Shown in pieces: positions 36,310 to 44,922 of a DNA stretch of 64,000 bases. The first letter of the stretch is position 1, and each line of letters opens with the position of its first letter. The stretch is from JACJWR01 sp963752505. Lineage in GTDB: Bacteria; Actinomycetota; Actinomycetes; S36-B12; UBA10799. The notes under the pieces are model-generated. The model worked only from the letters and a program-made list of their open reading frames with translations. It had not been told where the DNA came from and made no database searches. Where the stretch lies: NCBI GenBank assembly GCA_963752505.1, contig CAVVYM010000003.1, forward strand, positions 62,001 through 126,000, in the 5' to 3' direction. The position numbers and the translations under genes are program-made.

Positions 36310-37508
36310 CTGCCTGCCGGAGCATTCAGGAGTTCCTCGATGAGGGGGAACTGGCCCGGGTAGAGCGTGGTGATGGCCGAGTAGGCGACCTCCTCGGGTG
36401 CGGTGTTCACCGGTGCGCCGCCAGTGGCGACCGCCACCAGCACGGCCCCCGACTTCGGCTCGCGCAGCATCATGGTGCTGTAGCCGGCCACGGAGCCGTT
36501 GTGCCCCAGCCAGCCCCCGTAGTCTGCCAGACCCATGCCGTAGGTCGGCGCGTCAACCGCGGCGGGGGGTTGTTGCAGGGCGAAGGACTCGTCGCTGAGC
36601 AGGTCGCCGGAGGTCACTTGAGAGGCCCAACTGCGCAGGTCGGCGGTCGTTGAGATGGCGAAGCCCGCCGTATAGGTGATCGCGGGGTTCTGCAGATCGA
36701 CATTGCGTTCTTCGCCGTCGAGCGTCATCACGCCGGGAACGGCGGGATCGGGCAGGTCGGGGTCGATCGGCAGCGCGGTTCTCTTCAGCCGGGCCGGCAT
36801 CACCACCTGCTCGGCCATCACCTGCGTCACCGGAATGCCGGTCGCCACGGTGACGACTTCGCCGAGCACGATGTAGTCGCTGTTGTTGTACTGCTGCGAC
36901 TCGCCGGGGGCCCCGGCTGCGGGCATGGCGCGGATCGCCGCCAGGGAATCCTCGACGCTCCAGGGTCTGTTGGGATCGTCATAGTAGGCACTGAGGAAGT
37001 CGGGTGCCTCGTTGAGGTTCGGCAGCCCGGAGGTCATGTTCAGCAGCATTTCGATGGTGATCTGATCGCCGTTGGGCAGATCCGACACATACTGGCTGAC
37101 GGTGTCACCGAGGCCGAGCGTGCCCTGTTCGATGAGCCGCAGCACGGTCACCGCGGTCATGGATTTCGTCACGCTGCCGATACGGAAGAACCCTGCCGGA
37201 TCCATGTTGGGTTCAGCGGCCTCGATGTCGCCTCGTAGCGGATCCCAGACGCCGATGAACCAACCCGCCGAGCCGTTCGACTCGTTGATCGCCGCCGTGG
37301 CGTCCGTAACCTTTGCGATGTCGGCATCGGTGAAATCGACACTGAACTCCTGCGCCGTAGGAGTGGGCGCGGAGGTCGCGCTGACAGAGGTGGTTGCGGG
37401 CGACGATTCGACGTTCACCGCGTCGAAGGCAGTCGAGCAACTCGTCAATGCGATGCTCAGCGCGGTCGCCGTCGCTGCGGCAGCGAACCACGATCGTGAA
37501 GTTCCCAC
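36306..37508 (-). CDS. Serine hydrolase lipoprotein (beta-lactamase class C / DD-peptidase family)
   Basis: A 400-residue lipoprotein (lipobox IALTSC, Cys at about residue 24) with the penicillin-binding fold: SVTKS as the SxxK motif, QQYNNSDYIVLG as the YxN motif and GHNGSVAGY as the third motif. Members include carboxypeptidases and esterases; substrate is not readable. GTG 37508 lies seven bases after TAGGCT. It precedes tRNA-Lys on the opposite strand. Confidence 0.87.
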   Translation of the reverse strand: MGTSRSWFAAAATATALSIALTSCSTAFDAVNVESSPATTSVSATSAPTPTAQEFSVDFTDADIAKVTDATAAINESNGSAGWFIGVWDPLRGDIEAAEPNMDPAGFFRIGSVTKSMTAVTVLRLIEQGTLGLGDTVSQYVSDLPNGDQITIEMLLNMTSGLPNLNEAPDFLSAYYDDPNRPWSVEDSLAAIRAMPAAGAPGESQQYNNSDYIVLGEVVTVATGIPVTQVMAEQVVMPARLKRTALPIDPDLPDPAVPGVMTLDGEERNVDLQNPAITYTAGFAISTTADLRSWASQVTSGDLLSDESFALQQPPAAVDAPTYGMGLADYGGWLGHNGSVAGYSTMMLREPKSGAVLVAVATGGAPVNTAPEEVAYSAITTLYPGQFPLIEELLNAPAGS

Positions 37509-37515
37509 ACTGGCC

Positions 37516-37521
37516 AGCCTA
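37516..37521 (-). promoter_or_regulatory. -10 hexamer TAGGCT for the serine hydrolase gene (leaderless)
   Basis: TAGGCT, seven bases, then GTG 37508. Confidence 0.5.
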
Positions 37522-37646
37522 GTGTTGCTCCGGCTGGCCCTTCGGCCCCCTCACCGTTTGTGTGCAATCTGGGGTGTCGGCTCGGCGAACGACCGGAGGA
37601 CTATGCTGGCGGGCGTCCCGTGGCGGTGGCTGCGCGGGGCTGAGCG

Positions 37647-37718
37647 GGGCCTCTAGCTCAACGGCAGAGCTGCGGACTTTTAATCCGTAGGTTCCGGGTT
37701 CGAATCCCGGGGGGCCCA
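37647..37718 (+). tRNA. tRNA-Lys (anticodon TTT)
   Basis: A 72-base cloverleaf: acceptor GGGCCTC with GGGGCCC, D arm GCTC/GAGC, anticodon stem GCGGA/TCCGT around CTTTTAA (anticodon TTT), T arm CCGGG-TTCGAAT-CCCGG, discriminator A. CCA is not encoded. Confidence 0.95.
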
Positions 37719-37725
37719 CTCTTGG

Positions 37726-37795
37726 GTGAGTGCACACCTTCGTCGCACTACGAGGGCCGGATCGACCACCTAGCGTCACAAAGGTGGGCACTCAC
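37726..37795. repeat. Imperfect inverted repeat just after tRNA-Lys
   Basis: Arms 37726-37740 and 37781-37795 pair at 14 of 15 positions (GTGAGTGC/GCACTCAC and CACCTT/AAGGTG with one A/G mismatch). The 40-base interior is itself partly palindromic. No T-run follows. It may be the processing or termination structure of tRNA-Lys. Confidence 0.5.
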
Positions 37796-37831
37796 GGACG
37801 CCGCGCATGGCGGGCGCACATGCTCGGCACA

Positions 37832-40105
37832 CTAGCCCCATCGGTGGGTGCGGACGCAGTCCGCGAACTCGTCTGCTGGCAGTGGTTGAGTGAAGTAGTA
37901 GCCCTGGGCCAGGTCGCAGCCGATGCGCCGGAGCAACTCGAGGTCGGCCGCAGATTCCACGCCTTCCACGACTACTTCGGCCCCGATCGCTCCGGCGAGG
38001 TGCACAGCGGCGGTCAGCGAGGTCTCCCGAGCGACCGGATCGGTGGCTGAGATGAAGCCCCGATCCACCTTCACCTCGTCCACCGCCATGTTCATGAGTT
38101 GGGCCAACGAGCTGTAGCCGACGCCGAAGTCGTCGATGGCGACGCGCACACCCAACTGTCGCAACTCCTTGACGGTTCGCCAGGTGCGGTCTGGATCGGC
38201 CCCGATGGCGGTCTCGGTGATCTCCATGACGAGACGATCGGGGTCGATCCCGGTGTCGCGCAGCACGTGCGCGACTGTCGCCGGAAGGCTGTCGTCAACG
38301 AGGTCGATTCCGGAGACGTTCACGCTCATCGTCAAGTCGTGGCCATCGTCAAGCCAGCCACGCAGCACCCGGCACGACTCGACCAACGAGTTGAGCGTCA
38401 ACCGACCGATAAGGCCCGCCTGCTCGGCCGCAGTGACAAATTCGTCGGGCTGCAGTTCACCGAGAGTGGGGTGCTGCCAGCGCACCAGGGCCTCGGCCCC
38501 CACAACGAGCCCGTCGCTGACCCGCACCAGAGGCTGGAACACCATGAACAGTTCGCCTCGGTCGAGGCCGCTGTGGAGATCCGCCATCAAGTCGACTCTG
38601 CGGCCCACAGTGGGGTCGTGCTCGGGGTCGAACTCGACGATCAACTGACCACTCTTGGTGGCCTGCGTGAGCGCCACATCCGCCGAGCGGAGCAGCGAAT
38701 CACGGGTGCTTACCTCGCTGCCCACACGTGCAATACCGACGTTCGCCCTCACCCGGATCGCAAGCTCGTCGAGCCGCAGGGGTGAATCCAGCGCGTTGAC
38801 GACCGACGCCGCCACCAAGTCGACCTTGTCACCGTCGGTGACGAGCACCGCGAAGTCGCCGCCATCGACCCGAGCCACAGCGAACGAACCCGTGGCACCG
38901 GACAACCGTGACCCGATCGCGCGGAGGAGGTCGTCGCCGACGGCGTGGCCAAGGGTATCGACCACGCTCTTGACGCCCGTCACCCCGATCTTGACCAGGC
39001 CACCAGCCGAACGGGGCGATTGGTCGTCCTCGGTTCGCAGCGTGTGCACCCACGAATCGATGAGTTCGGACAGTCCCCGCACGTTCAACAGTCCCGTGAG
39101 GTAGTCATGCCGTGCCTCTTCGTAGCCCTGCCCCGCACGGCGCAGGTCAATCATTGTGAGCACCAGGCGCAGCGACGCGAGGGTGAGCGCGCCAAGGGCC
39201 AGCGCAACCACGATCTTCGGGCTCTCGACGAACAACGACAGCGCGATCAGTGCCAAGGCCACGAGTGAGGCCAGCGTCGGGGTGAAGATCGTCCAACGCC
39301 GGTCGATCCCGGGCTGATAGTTGTAGGGATTCGGCAGCAGAGCGGCGGCGATGATGAGCGCACTGCCAGCGGCCCACGAGATCTCCAACGGGGTGCCCTG
39401 TTGGAATTGCCCGACCACGATCTGCTCGGCATAGATGAAGTCCCCGAACGCCATCACAAGGACGGCCAGCAGGATCGCCGCGATCGCCGGGGTCGGTCGG
39501 AATCGAAGGGGAACCAGTCCGGCGATCACGATGGTGGCGAACATGACATCCAGGATTGGGTAAATCAGGTCGATTCCCGCCACGCGGAGTTGCCCATCGT
39601 GGGTGCTGTTCGGAAGGTAGGCGGCGAAGATCACTGCGGCCACGGTGAGCCCCACAATGAGGCCATCGATTCTTGCCACCGGACTCACGCTGTGTCCTCG
39701 CCGAGATAGAATGATCAGGCCGGCGCCGAGGCAGATGTAGGCCGACATGAATAGGGCATCAGCCACCAGCAGTTGTCGCTCAATGGGTAACTCCGAGACG
39801 AACCGAAATGCCAGTTCGGCTGCCAGGGTCAGACCGAGGTAGGCCGTCATGAATTGCCATCCGCGGCGCAGGATCTTGGCCTGGGTGGCTCGCCAACTGA
39901 CGATCACCATCCCGAGCAGCATCCAGATCGAGTAGGCGGCGATGTCCCAGATGAGCGCCGGGGATCCGCCGGGTCGGTCCACGAACGGCAACGAAACGGC
40001 GTAGGCGACGAAGAACACCCCGGCGATGATCGCGACAACAATGATCCAGCGCGGTGGTCCCAGTCGCGCCTCGGCAGGCGTGGCCGAAGAAGCCCCGTCT
40101 GCCAT
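37832..40105 (-). CDS. Membrane GGDEF-EAL protein, probable c-di-GMP phosphodiesterase
   Basis: A 757-residue protein: about nine to ten transmembrane helices (residues 20-315), a GGDEF domain (335-500) and an EAL domain (505-750). The GGDEF signature is altered to GGDF (415-418), so cyclase activity is doubtful. The EAL part keeps GAEALVRW (EAL at 538-540), MEITETAI, DDFGVGYSS (658-666), KVDRGFI and EGVES, as expected for an active phosphodiesterase. GGGAG stands before the ATG at 40105. The membrane half probably senses a signal that sets c-di-GMP breakdown. Confidence 0.9.
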   Translation of the reverse strand: MADGASSATPAEARLGPPRWIIVVAIIAGVFFVAYAVSLPFVDRPGGSPALIWDIAAYSIWMLLGMVIVSWRATQAKILRRGWQFMTAYLGLTLAAELAFRFVSELPIERQLLVADALFMSAYICLGAGLIILSRRGHSVSPVARIDGLIVGLTVAAVIFAAYLPNSTHDGQLRVAGIDLIYPILDVMFATIVIAGLVPLRFRPTPAIAAILLAVLVMAFGDFIYAEQIVVGQFQQGTPLEISWAAGSALIIAAALLPNPYNYQPGIDRRWTIFTPTLASLVALALIALSLFVESPKIVVALALGALTLASLRLVLTMIDLRRAGQGYEEARHDYLTGLLNVRGLSELIDSWVHTLRTEDDQSPRSAGGLVKIGVTGVKSVVDTLGHAVGDDLLRAIGSRLSGATGSFAVARVDGGDFAVLVTDGDKVDLVAASVVNALDSPLRLDELAIRVRANVGIARVGSEVSTRDSLLRSADVALTQATKSGQLIVEFDPEHDPTVGRRVDLMADLHSGLDRGELFMVFQPLVRVSDGLVVGAEALVRWQHPTLGELQPDEFVTAAEQAGLIGRLTLNSLVESCRVLRGWLDDGHDLTMSVNVSGIDLVDDSLPATVAHVLRDTGIDPDRLVMEITETAIGADPDRTWRTVKELRQLGVRVAIDDFGVGYSSLAQLMNMAVDEVKVDRGFISATDPVARETSLTAAVHLAGAIGAEVVVEGVESAADLELLRRIGCDLAQGYYFTQPLPADEFADCVRTHRWG

Positions 40106-40199
40106 GTAGATCTCCCGCTTCCACCTCGGTCACGCGCCCGATGCCAAATGTGATGCTAGTTGCTCATCGCCGCACCGATGACCCCCTTGCGCCAATTGC

Positions 40200-41204
40200 T
40201 CAGCCGGCCCCACTTCGGGCCGCAGCCCCGTGCGCCAGCATTCCGGTCAGATCCGCTCGGGTGGCGAGCCCGTCGCTTCCCGAGATGTGCGAGGTCCAAC
40301 GGGCCAGGCATTGGCCGTACCCGAGTGCCTCGGTCAGGTCGGAACGAGTCAGCGAATCCAAATCCGCAGCACGCGCTTGGCGGTTGAGCAGCCAGTCGAG
40401 CACACCCGTCGCGAGGCCGTCACCGGCACCATTCGTGTCTACCACCGGCAAGTCAAGCCGCGGCGGTGGCACTGCGACGATGGCCCTTCGGGTGACCGCC
40501 ATCGCCCCGCGTGCGCCCATACCGAAAACCACCAGGCGAGGGCCGATTCCCCTCGTCTCGTCCCGTTTGCCGAACCACAGGCGCGCGGCAGTCGGGGGGT
40601 CGTCGAGATGAGCGGTGGACGCGAACAGCACGTCGGATCCGGCCACGAAGTCGGCGCGGTAGGCGTCGTCGGGATCGTGCACGTCCTGGAGATCTGACGC
40701 CACCAGCAAACCGTCGAGGCGCTCCCGCGGCAGCAAATGCCGGCACCAGTCCGAGAGGTGGAACATCGCCAGTCGGGGGCCATTCGCCCACGCAGCCGCA
40801 GCCGACGGTGGGACCGGTGCCGCCATGTGACCGCGGCCGTCGTAGAAGGCTCGGCGGCGACCATCCGGGGACATCAAGTTGACGCTCCTCGCAGTCCCCC
40901 GCGGATCCAGCGATTCGGCAACGATGCCGACGCCGTCGCGGTCGAACGCCGATCGCACCGCCTCGCCAGCCCAGTCGTCGCCGAATACCCCGATGAATCC
41001 CGTTCGCCACCCGAGTCGGGCGAATCCACGAGCGGTGAAGGCGCCGGCCTGGCCGACTGCGTCGACGGTGTGCACCATGGTCGAGTCCTGATTCGGATCC
41101 CAATCGCCCTCGGGGAGATACACCAGGGTGTCCACGCCAGCCGCGCCGACAACAACGACATCGAGTTCCATGAACTGCAAGTCTGCCTTGTACCCGGGAG
41201 CCAC
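40200..41204 (-). CDS. PfkB-family carbohydrate or nucleoside kinase
   Basis: A 334-residue sugar-kinase fold protein with VVVVGAAGVDTLVYL near the start, GQAGAFTARGFARLGW and the catalytic DTNGAGDGLATG (aspartate base) near residue 265. Substrate unknown. GTG 41204 has GGAGG seven bases upstream; an ATG at 41171 with no ribosome site is the alternative. The upstream M20 frame runs over the first 331 bases of this gene in another frame, which is unusual. Confidence 0.82.
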   Translation of the reverse strand: MAPGYKADLQFMELDVVVVGAAGVDTLVYLPEGDWDPNQDSTMVHTVDAVGQAGAFTARGFARLGWRTGFIGVFGDDWAGEAVRSAFDRDGVGIVAESLDPRGTARSVNLMSPDGRRRAFYDGRGHMAAPVPPSAAAAWANGPRLAMFHLSDWCRHLLPRERLDGLLVASDLQDVHDPDDAYRADFVAGSDVLFASTAHLDDPPTAARLWFGKRDETRGIGPRLVVFGMGARGAMAVTRRAIVAVPPPRLDLPVVDTNGAGDGLATGVLDWLLNRQARAADLDSLTRSDLTEALGYGQCLARWTSHISGSDGLATRADLTGMLAHGAAARSGAG

Positions 41205-42490
41205 CCGGCACCTCCGTGGTGCTGATGGCCGACCGGGACTAGCCCGGGTGGCCCGCCTGCCACAGCAGCGCAGAGTTCGACCATCACGCTCACCCCGACG
41301 CCGATGGCGCGCTCGTCGACGTCGAAGGTGGAGGCGTGCAGGTCCAGGCGTGGCCCCGTCCAGGTCGGGTTGTGTGTGCCCAAGCGAGCGTAGGCGCCCG
41401 GCACTTCCTCGAGATACCAGGCGAATGAATCGCCTCCCCATGACTGTTCGGTGGCGAACACCGCCTCGTCGCCGAAGGAGGCTCGCGTCGCATCTTCCAT
41501 AATCAACATGGCGTCGGCGTCGTTGATTACCGGTGGAATGCCGCGACCGTAGTCCACCTCCCAGGTGGCGCCGGTTGCTCCGATCACGTCGGCGATGGCC
41601 GTGCGCAGCAGTTGCGGTGCGGCGTCCCACAATTCACGGGAGGGCGTGCGCATGGTGCCGCGCATCCGGGCAAGACCCGGGATCACGTTCGGTGCTTCGC
41701 CGGTATGCAGCGCGCCGAATACCAGTCGAGTGGCGCCCACGGGGGCGGCTTGTTCGGCGAATCGGGCAGGAAGTTCAGTGGCCAGGGCCCCGGCCACCTG
41801 CACCAGGTTCACGGTGCGCTCAGGGCGTGCGGTGTGGCCGCCCGGGCCTCGGAGCGTGATCTCAATCGTGTCCGATGCCGAGGTGATGGGTCCCACGCGC
41901 CCGCCCACTGTGCCGACCTCGGCCTTCGGGTCGCAGTGCATGCCGAAGATCACCGCCACGTCGTCGAGGAAGCCTTCCTTGATGACATCGATCGCGCCGC
42001 CGGGAACCGACTCCTCCCCAGGTTCGAAGATGAGGCGGACCCTGCCGGGCAGTCGGCCCATCTCGTCGAGGGTGTGCAGGGCGATGCCGGCGCCGAGCAC
42101 CAGCGAGGTGTGCACATCGTGGCCGCAGGCGTGCGCCACCCCCGGCCGTCGAGAGGTGTAGTCCGAATTGGTCAGGTCGTCCATCGCGAGGGCATCGATG
42201 TCGGCACGCAGGGCTACGGCGGGGCCGTCGCCGAATCCGATGTCGCACACCACTCCGGTGCCGCGGGAGAGCACCTGCGGGTCGAGGCCGTTGGCGCGCA
42301 GCCAGTTGCAGATCTTGTCGGTGGTGGCGTGCTCGGCGTAGCTCGGTTCCGGATGGCGGTGCAGATCCCGGCGGAAGTCGATCAGCGATGGTCCGTGGCG
42401 TCGCAGGAAGTTCGTGAGGTCCACGTGGCCAGGCGTTGCCGGGGTACCCGGGGTGGGTGCGTTGGCCGGCGTACCGCTGGCGTTGCTCAT
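40874..42490 (-). CDS. M20-family amidohydrolase with anomalous C-terminal extension
   Basis: Residues 25-415 form an M20D metallo-amidohydrolase (like hippurate or N-acyl-amino-acid hydrolases): HACGHDVHTSLVLG, EPGEESVPGGA, FGMHCDPKAEVG and GPGGHTARPE hold the metal ligands and general base. Normal family homology ends at VMVELCAAVAG (about 41240). Beyond that the frame stays open for some 120 more residues, reading over the pfkB start in a different frame, and that tail has no family character. A TAG lies just after this point in a neighbouring frame (GGGCTAG near 41240), so a one-base shift, real or an assembly error, may have removed the true stop. ATG 42490 overlaps the GCS2 stop. Confidence 0.75.
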   Translation of the reverse strand: MSNASGTPANAPTPGTPATPGHVDLTNFLRRHGPSLIDFRRDLHRHPEPSYAEHATTDKICNWLRANGLDPQVLSRGTGVVCDIGFGDGPAVALRADIDALAMDDLTNSDYTSRRPGVAHACGHDVHTSLVLGAGIALHTLDEMGRLPGRVRLIFEPGEESVPGGAIDVIKEGFLDDVAVIFGMHCDPKAEVGTVGGRVGPITSASDTIEITLRGPGGHTARPERTVNLVQVAGALATELPARFAEQAAPVGATRLVFGALHTGEAPNVIPGLARMRGTMRTPSRELWDAAPQLLRTAIADVIGATGATWEVDYGRGIPPVINDADAMLIMEDATRASFGDEAVFATEQSWGGDSFAWYLEEVPGAYARLGTHNPTWTGPRLDLHASTFDVDERAIGVGVSVMVELCAAVAGGPPGLVPVGHQHHGGAGWLPGTRQTCSSWNSMSLLSARLAWTPWCISPRAIGIRIRTRPWCTPSTQSARPAPSPLVDSPDSGGERDSSGYSATTGLARRCDRRSTATASASLPNRWIRGGLRGAST

Positions 42491-43614
42491 GCCGTTGGCC
42501 CCTCCTTGAGCTCGGCGGCCAGAGTAGCTACGACGTCTTGCAGGCTACCTCCGTTTGCGACGACATCAAGTTGGCGGCGGTAGGAGCCGCCCTGCGCGAC
42601 CATCACCGGTACGAGGTCCAGCTCGGCCCGGCAGCCGAGTCGGTCGGCAATGGGTTGGAGGTGCTCAACGAGGTCGAGGAGGTGCTCAGCGAGCGGCTGG
42701 TGGTTGCCGTGGTCGTCAGTGATGATCTGAGCATCCAGGCCGTAGCGGGCAGCGCGCCACTTGTTTTCCCGCACCACCCAGGTGTGACGCAGTGGAACAG
42801 GTGCCCCCGCGTCGAGCAACTCGTCGAACCAGGCCACGATGCACTGGGCCAGGGCCGCGATGGCCGAGACCTCCATGAGGGACGGGATGCCGTCGCACAT
42901 GCGCAACTCGACCGTGCCGAAGCCGGGGTGCGGGCGGATGTCCCACCACACCTCGCGGACGGTAGAGATACTGCCCGCCCGGATGAGGGCGTCGAGGAAC
43001 AACTCGAACTCAGCCCAGTCCGCCATGCGCGGCGGCAGGCCGGCCGTGGGCATGATCTCGAAGACCTTCGTCCGTGCGCTGGCCAGGCCGGTGTCCTCGC
43101 CCTCCCAGTAGGGGCTTGAGCAACTGAGCGCCAGCAGGTGTGGCAGGTAGGTCGTGAGCCCGTTCACGGTTTGGATTGCCTTCTCTTTGGACCGAACGCC
43201 CACGTGCACGTGAACGCCGTGGATCATGAGGCGGCGGGCGGGCCACTGGATGGTCTCGACGAGTTGGTGGTAGCGCGGATTGGGGCTGATGGTGAGGTCG
43301 GTCCAGTGCACGAACGGGTGCGTGCCCGCCGACATCATCGAGACACCGCGCGCGTCAAGTTCTGGTTGGAGTTCGTCGAGTGTGGCCTGGATGTCGGCCC
43401 GGGCTTCCGCGGGTGTCTCACAGATGCCGGTGATCACCTCGATGCTGGACTCGAATAGCTCGTGTTTGGCCTTTGGGTGCTCGCCGCCGTAGGGGGCGCT
43501 GACCGCATCCAGGATGTCCACGGAGTTCGGCACGGGCCGCCCCGTTTCGTTGTCCACGATCCAGTACTCAACCTCAACGCCCAGCGTGCTCCGCTCGGAG
43601 GAATTGAACTCCAT
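42487..43614 (-). CDS. Carboxylate-amine ligase, glutamate-cysteine ligase GCS2/YbdK family
   Basis: A 375-residue ATP-dependent ligase of the GCS2 family (STLGVEVEYWIVD start, KHELFESSIEVITG, RLMIHGVHVHVGV, VELRMCDGIPSLMEV). YbdK enzymes show weak gamma-glutamylcysteine synthase activity; since mycothiol is the main thiol here, another amino-acid ligation is likely. ATG 43614 lies six bases after TACTTT; an in-frame upstream start at 43686 would cross this promoter. Coupled to the M20 gene by a 4-base overlap, so one may make and the other cut an amide. Confidence 0.88.
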   Translation of the reverse strand: MEFNSSERSTLGVEVEYWIVDNETGRPVPNSVDILDAVSAPYGGEHPKAKHELFESSIEVITGICETPAEARADIQATLDELQPELDARGVSMMSAGTHPFVHWTDLTISPNPRYHQLVETIQWPARRLMIHGVHVHVGVRSKEKAIQTVNGLTTYLPHLLALSCSSPYWEGEDTGLASARTKVFEIMPTAGLPPRMADWAEFELFLDALIRAGSISTVREVWWDIRPHPGFGTVELRMCDGIPSLMEVSAIAALAQCIVAWFDELLDAGAPVPLRHTWVVRENKWRAARYGLDAQIITDDHGNHQPLAEHLLDLVEHLQPIADRLGCRAELDLVPVMVAQGGSYRRQLDVVANGGSLQDVVATLAAELKEGPTA

Positions 43615-43620
43615 AGGTGA

Positions 43621-43626
43621 AAAGTA
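43621..43626 (-). promoter_or_regulatory. -10 hexamer TACTTT for the GCS2-M20 operon (leaderless)
   Basis: TACTTT, six bases, then ATG 43614. Confidence 0.55.
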
Positions 43627-43739
43627 GCCCTCTGACGTCCGGGATGGGGCGTGTGAACGACATGGCATACCCCCGCTGACGGTCACCGTCGGTATCCCCT
43701 ATGCTGGTCTGGCTCTCACCGGCACATCGCATGCCCAAG

Positions 43740-43812
43740 GCCCCCATCGTCTAGCGGCCTAGGACGCCGCCCTTTCACGGCGGTAACACGGGTTCGAACC
43801 CCGTTGGGGGTA
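43740..43812 (+). tRNA. tRNA-Glu (anticodon TTC)
   Basis: A 73-base cloverleaf: acceptor GCCCCCA/TGGGGGT, anticodon arm CCGCC-CTTTCAC-GGCGG, T arm with GGTTCGAACC. First of three tRNAs in the order Glu, Asp, Phe common in actinobacteria. No CCA. Confidence 0.95.
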
Positions 43813-43838
43813 CGGTTCTATGGCTTGTTCGCTAACTT

Positions 43839-43912
43839 GGCCCCGTAGCGCAGTTGGTTAGCGCGCCGCCCTGTCACGGCGGAGGTCGCGGGTTCGAGTC
43901 CCGTCGGGGTCG
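43839..43912 (+). tRNA. tRNA-Asp (anticodon GTC)
   Basis: A 74-base cloverleaf: acceptor GGCCCCG/CGGGGTC with one G-T pair, anticodon arm CCGCC-CTGTCAC-GGCGG, T arm GCGGGTTCGAGTCCCGT, discriminator G. No CCA. Confidence 0.95.
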
Positions 43913-43957
43913 CTATGGGTCGGGAAACCGGCCCGTTGTACTTGTGCAATGCCGGGA

Positions 43958-44809
43958 TCACCGGTACGTGGACCAGGCACGGCCAGGTAGCTCAGTTGGT
44001 ACGAGCGTCCGACTGAAAATCGGAAGGTCGACGGTTCGACCCCGTCCCTGGCCACTTCCACGACGCCACTCCGCCGGGGTATTGCGCAAGCCCGGTTCCA
44101 TCGCGGATCTGAGCTGGCTTCGGCCCCGGCGTTCCAGTTCCGCCCCTCGGATGGCCAGCACAATCGTCACCACCATCGGGACAAGGCCGAACAGCAGCGG
44201 GTGCGGCTTGTCGAGCAAACCGACGCTGTGGCAGAAGGCACCTGAGACGAATCCCAAGGTCATCAACGCACCGGCCTTCGCGAGGCGCGTCCGGGCTGGG
44301 CGCCAGTAGCCATCAAGCCCCTTCGATAGGTAGGCCACCGAACTGAGGAAACTGCCAGTGTTGGCGGTGAGCCAACCGCGCATCGCCGGTGTCTCGAAGA
44401 CCCCCACCGCCACGCAGGTCATGCCGAGTGATACCAGCGGGACTGACACCCAATTGACATCGCGGGACAGCAGGCTCAGGACCGCGACGCCGGTCAGAAC
44501 CACCGCGCCGGCGCCGATGGGCATCACCACCCGCATGCCCAGGGGACCACGGAACCGGCCTCGCAACACCAGGCCGAGGACGACCCCGCCAACGGCGCCG
44601 AGCAGGGAGTAGACCGCCAGGCTCGAGCGCGACCAGTCCTGCCAAGGCTCGCTGGCCAGCACCACGAGATTGCCCGCCTGGTTCGTGGTGAAAACGCCGT
44701 ACTTTTCGTACCCGTAGGTATCCACCACCCCGACGCTCCACGACAACAGGAAGGTCACCAACACAGGGTGATGGAAGAAGCGCGTCTCATCCTCTTGTGG
44801 CGCTGCCAT
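43958..44809 (-). CDS. YoaK/DUF1275-like membrane protein
   Basis: A 283-residue membrane protein of the DUF1275 family with about six to seven helices (FFHHPVLVTFLLSWSVGVVD, FTTNQAGNLVVLA, LDGYWRPARTRLAKAGALM). Membrane homology ends near RGAELERRGRS at about residue 230; the last 30 or so residues are the antisense translation of tRNA-Phe and its flanks, so the real coding end is uncertain. ATG 44809 stands six bases after TAGATT. Confidence 0.78.
   Translation of the reverse strand: MAAPQEDETRFFHHPVLVTFLLSWSVGVVDTYGYEKYGVFTTNQAGNLVVLASEPWQDWSRSSLAVYSLLGAVGGVVLGLVLRGRFRGPLGMRVVMPIGAGAVVLTGVAVLSLLSRDVNWVSVPLVSLGMTCVAVGVFETPAMRGWLTANTGSFLSSVAYLSKGLDGYWRPARTRLAKAGALMTLGFVSGAFCHSVGLLDKPHPLLFGLVPMVVTIVLAIRGAELERRGRSQLRSAMEPGLRNTPAEWRRGSGQGRGRTVDLPIFSRTLVPTELPGRAWSTYR
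43981..44054 (+). tRNA. tRNA-Phe (anticodon GAA)
   Basis: A 74-base cloverleaf: acceptor GGCCAGG/CCTGGCC, anticodon arm TCCGA-CTGAAAA-TCGGA, T arm GACGGTTCGACCCCGTC, discriminator A. It lies wholly within the 3' end of the opposite-strand YoaK-like frame. Confidence 0.95.
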
Positions 44810-44815
44810 GACGTG

Positions 44816-44821
44816 AATCTA
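44816..44821 (-). promoter_or_regulatory. -10 hexamer TAGATT for the YoaK-like gene (leaderless)
   Basis: TAGATT, six bases, then ATG 44809. Confidence 0.55.
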
Positions 44822-44922
44822 GCGGCTCGCGCGGCGCTCGTGCGACGGTCTCGAATCCTTGGGCCCGCGCTGGGCGAACTGGTGAGCAAAGCGCGACGCC
44901 TACCGCACTCATGGCGCTTAGT

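Noticed and set aside
37519..37791. Minus-strand peptide with PPGFEPGTYGLKVRSS
   Set aside because: This is the well-known false translation of the antisense of a tRNA gene, here tRNA-Lys.
41172..41630. Upstream extension of the PfkB frame
   Set aside because: Arginine-rich shadow of the M20 gene; the family start lies at 41204 or 41171.
42436..43119. 227-residue plus-strand frame opposite the GCS2 ligase
   Set aside because: Antisense to a gene with clear family motifs.
43858..44163. Minus-strand peptide with DPDGTRTRDLRRDRAA
   Set aside because: False translation opposite tRNA-Asp and tRNA-Phe.
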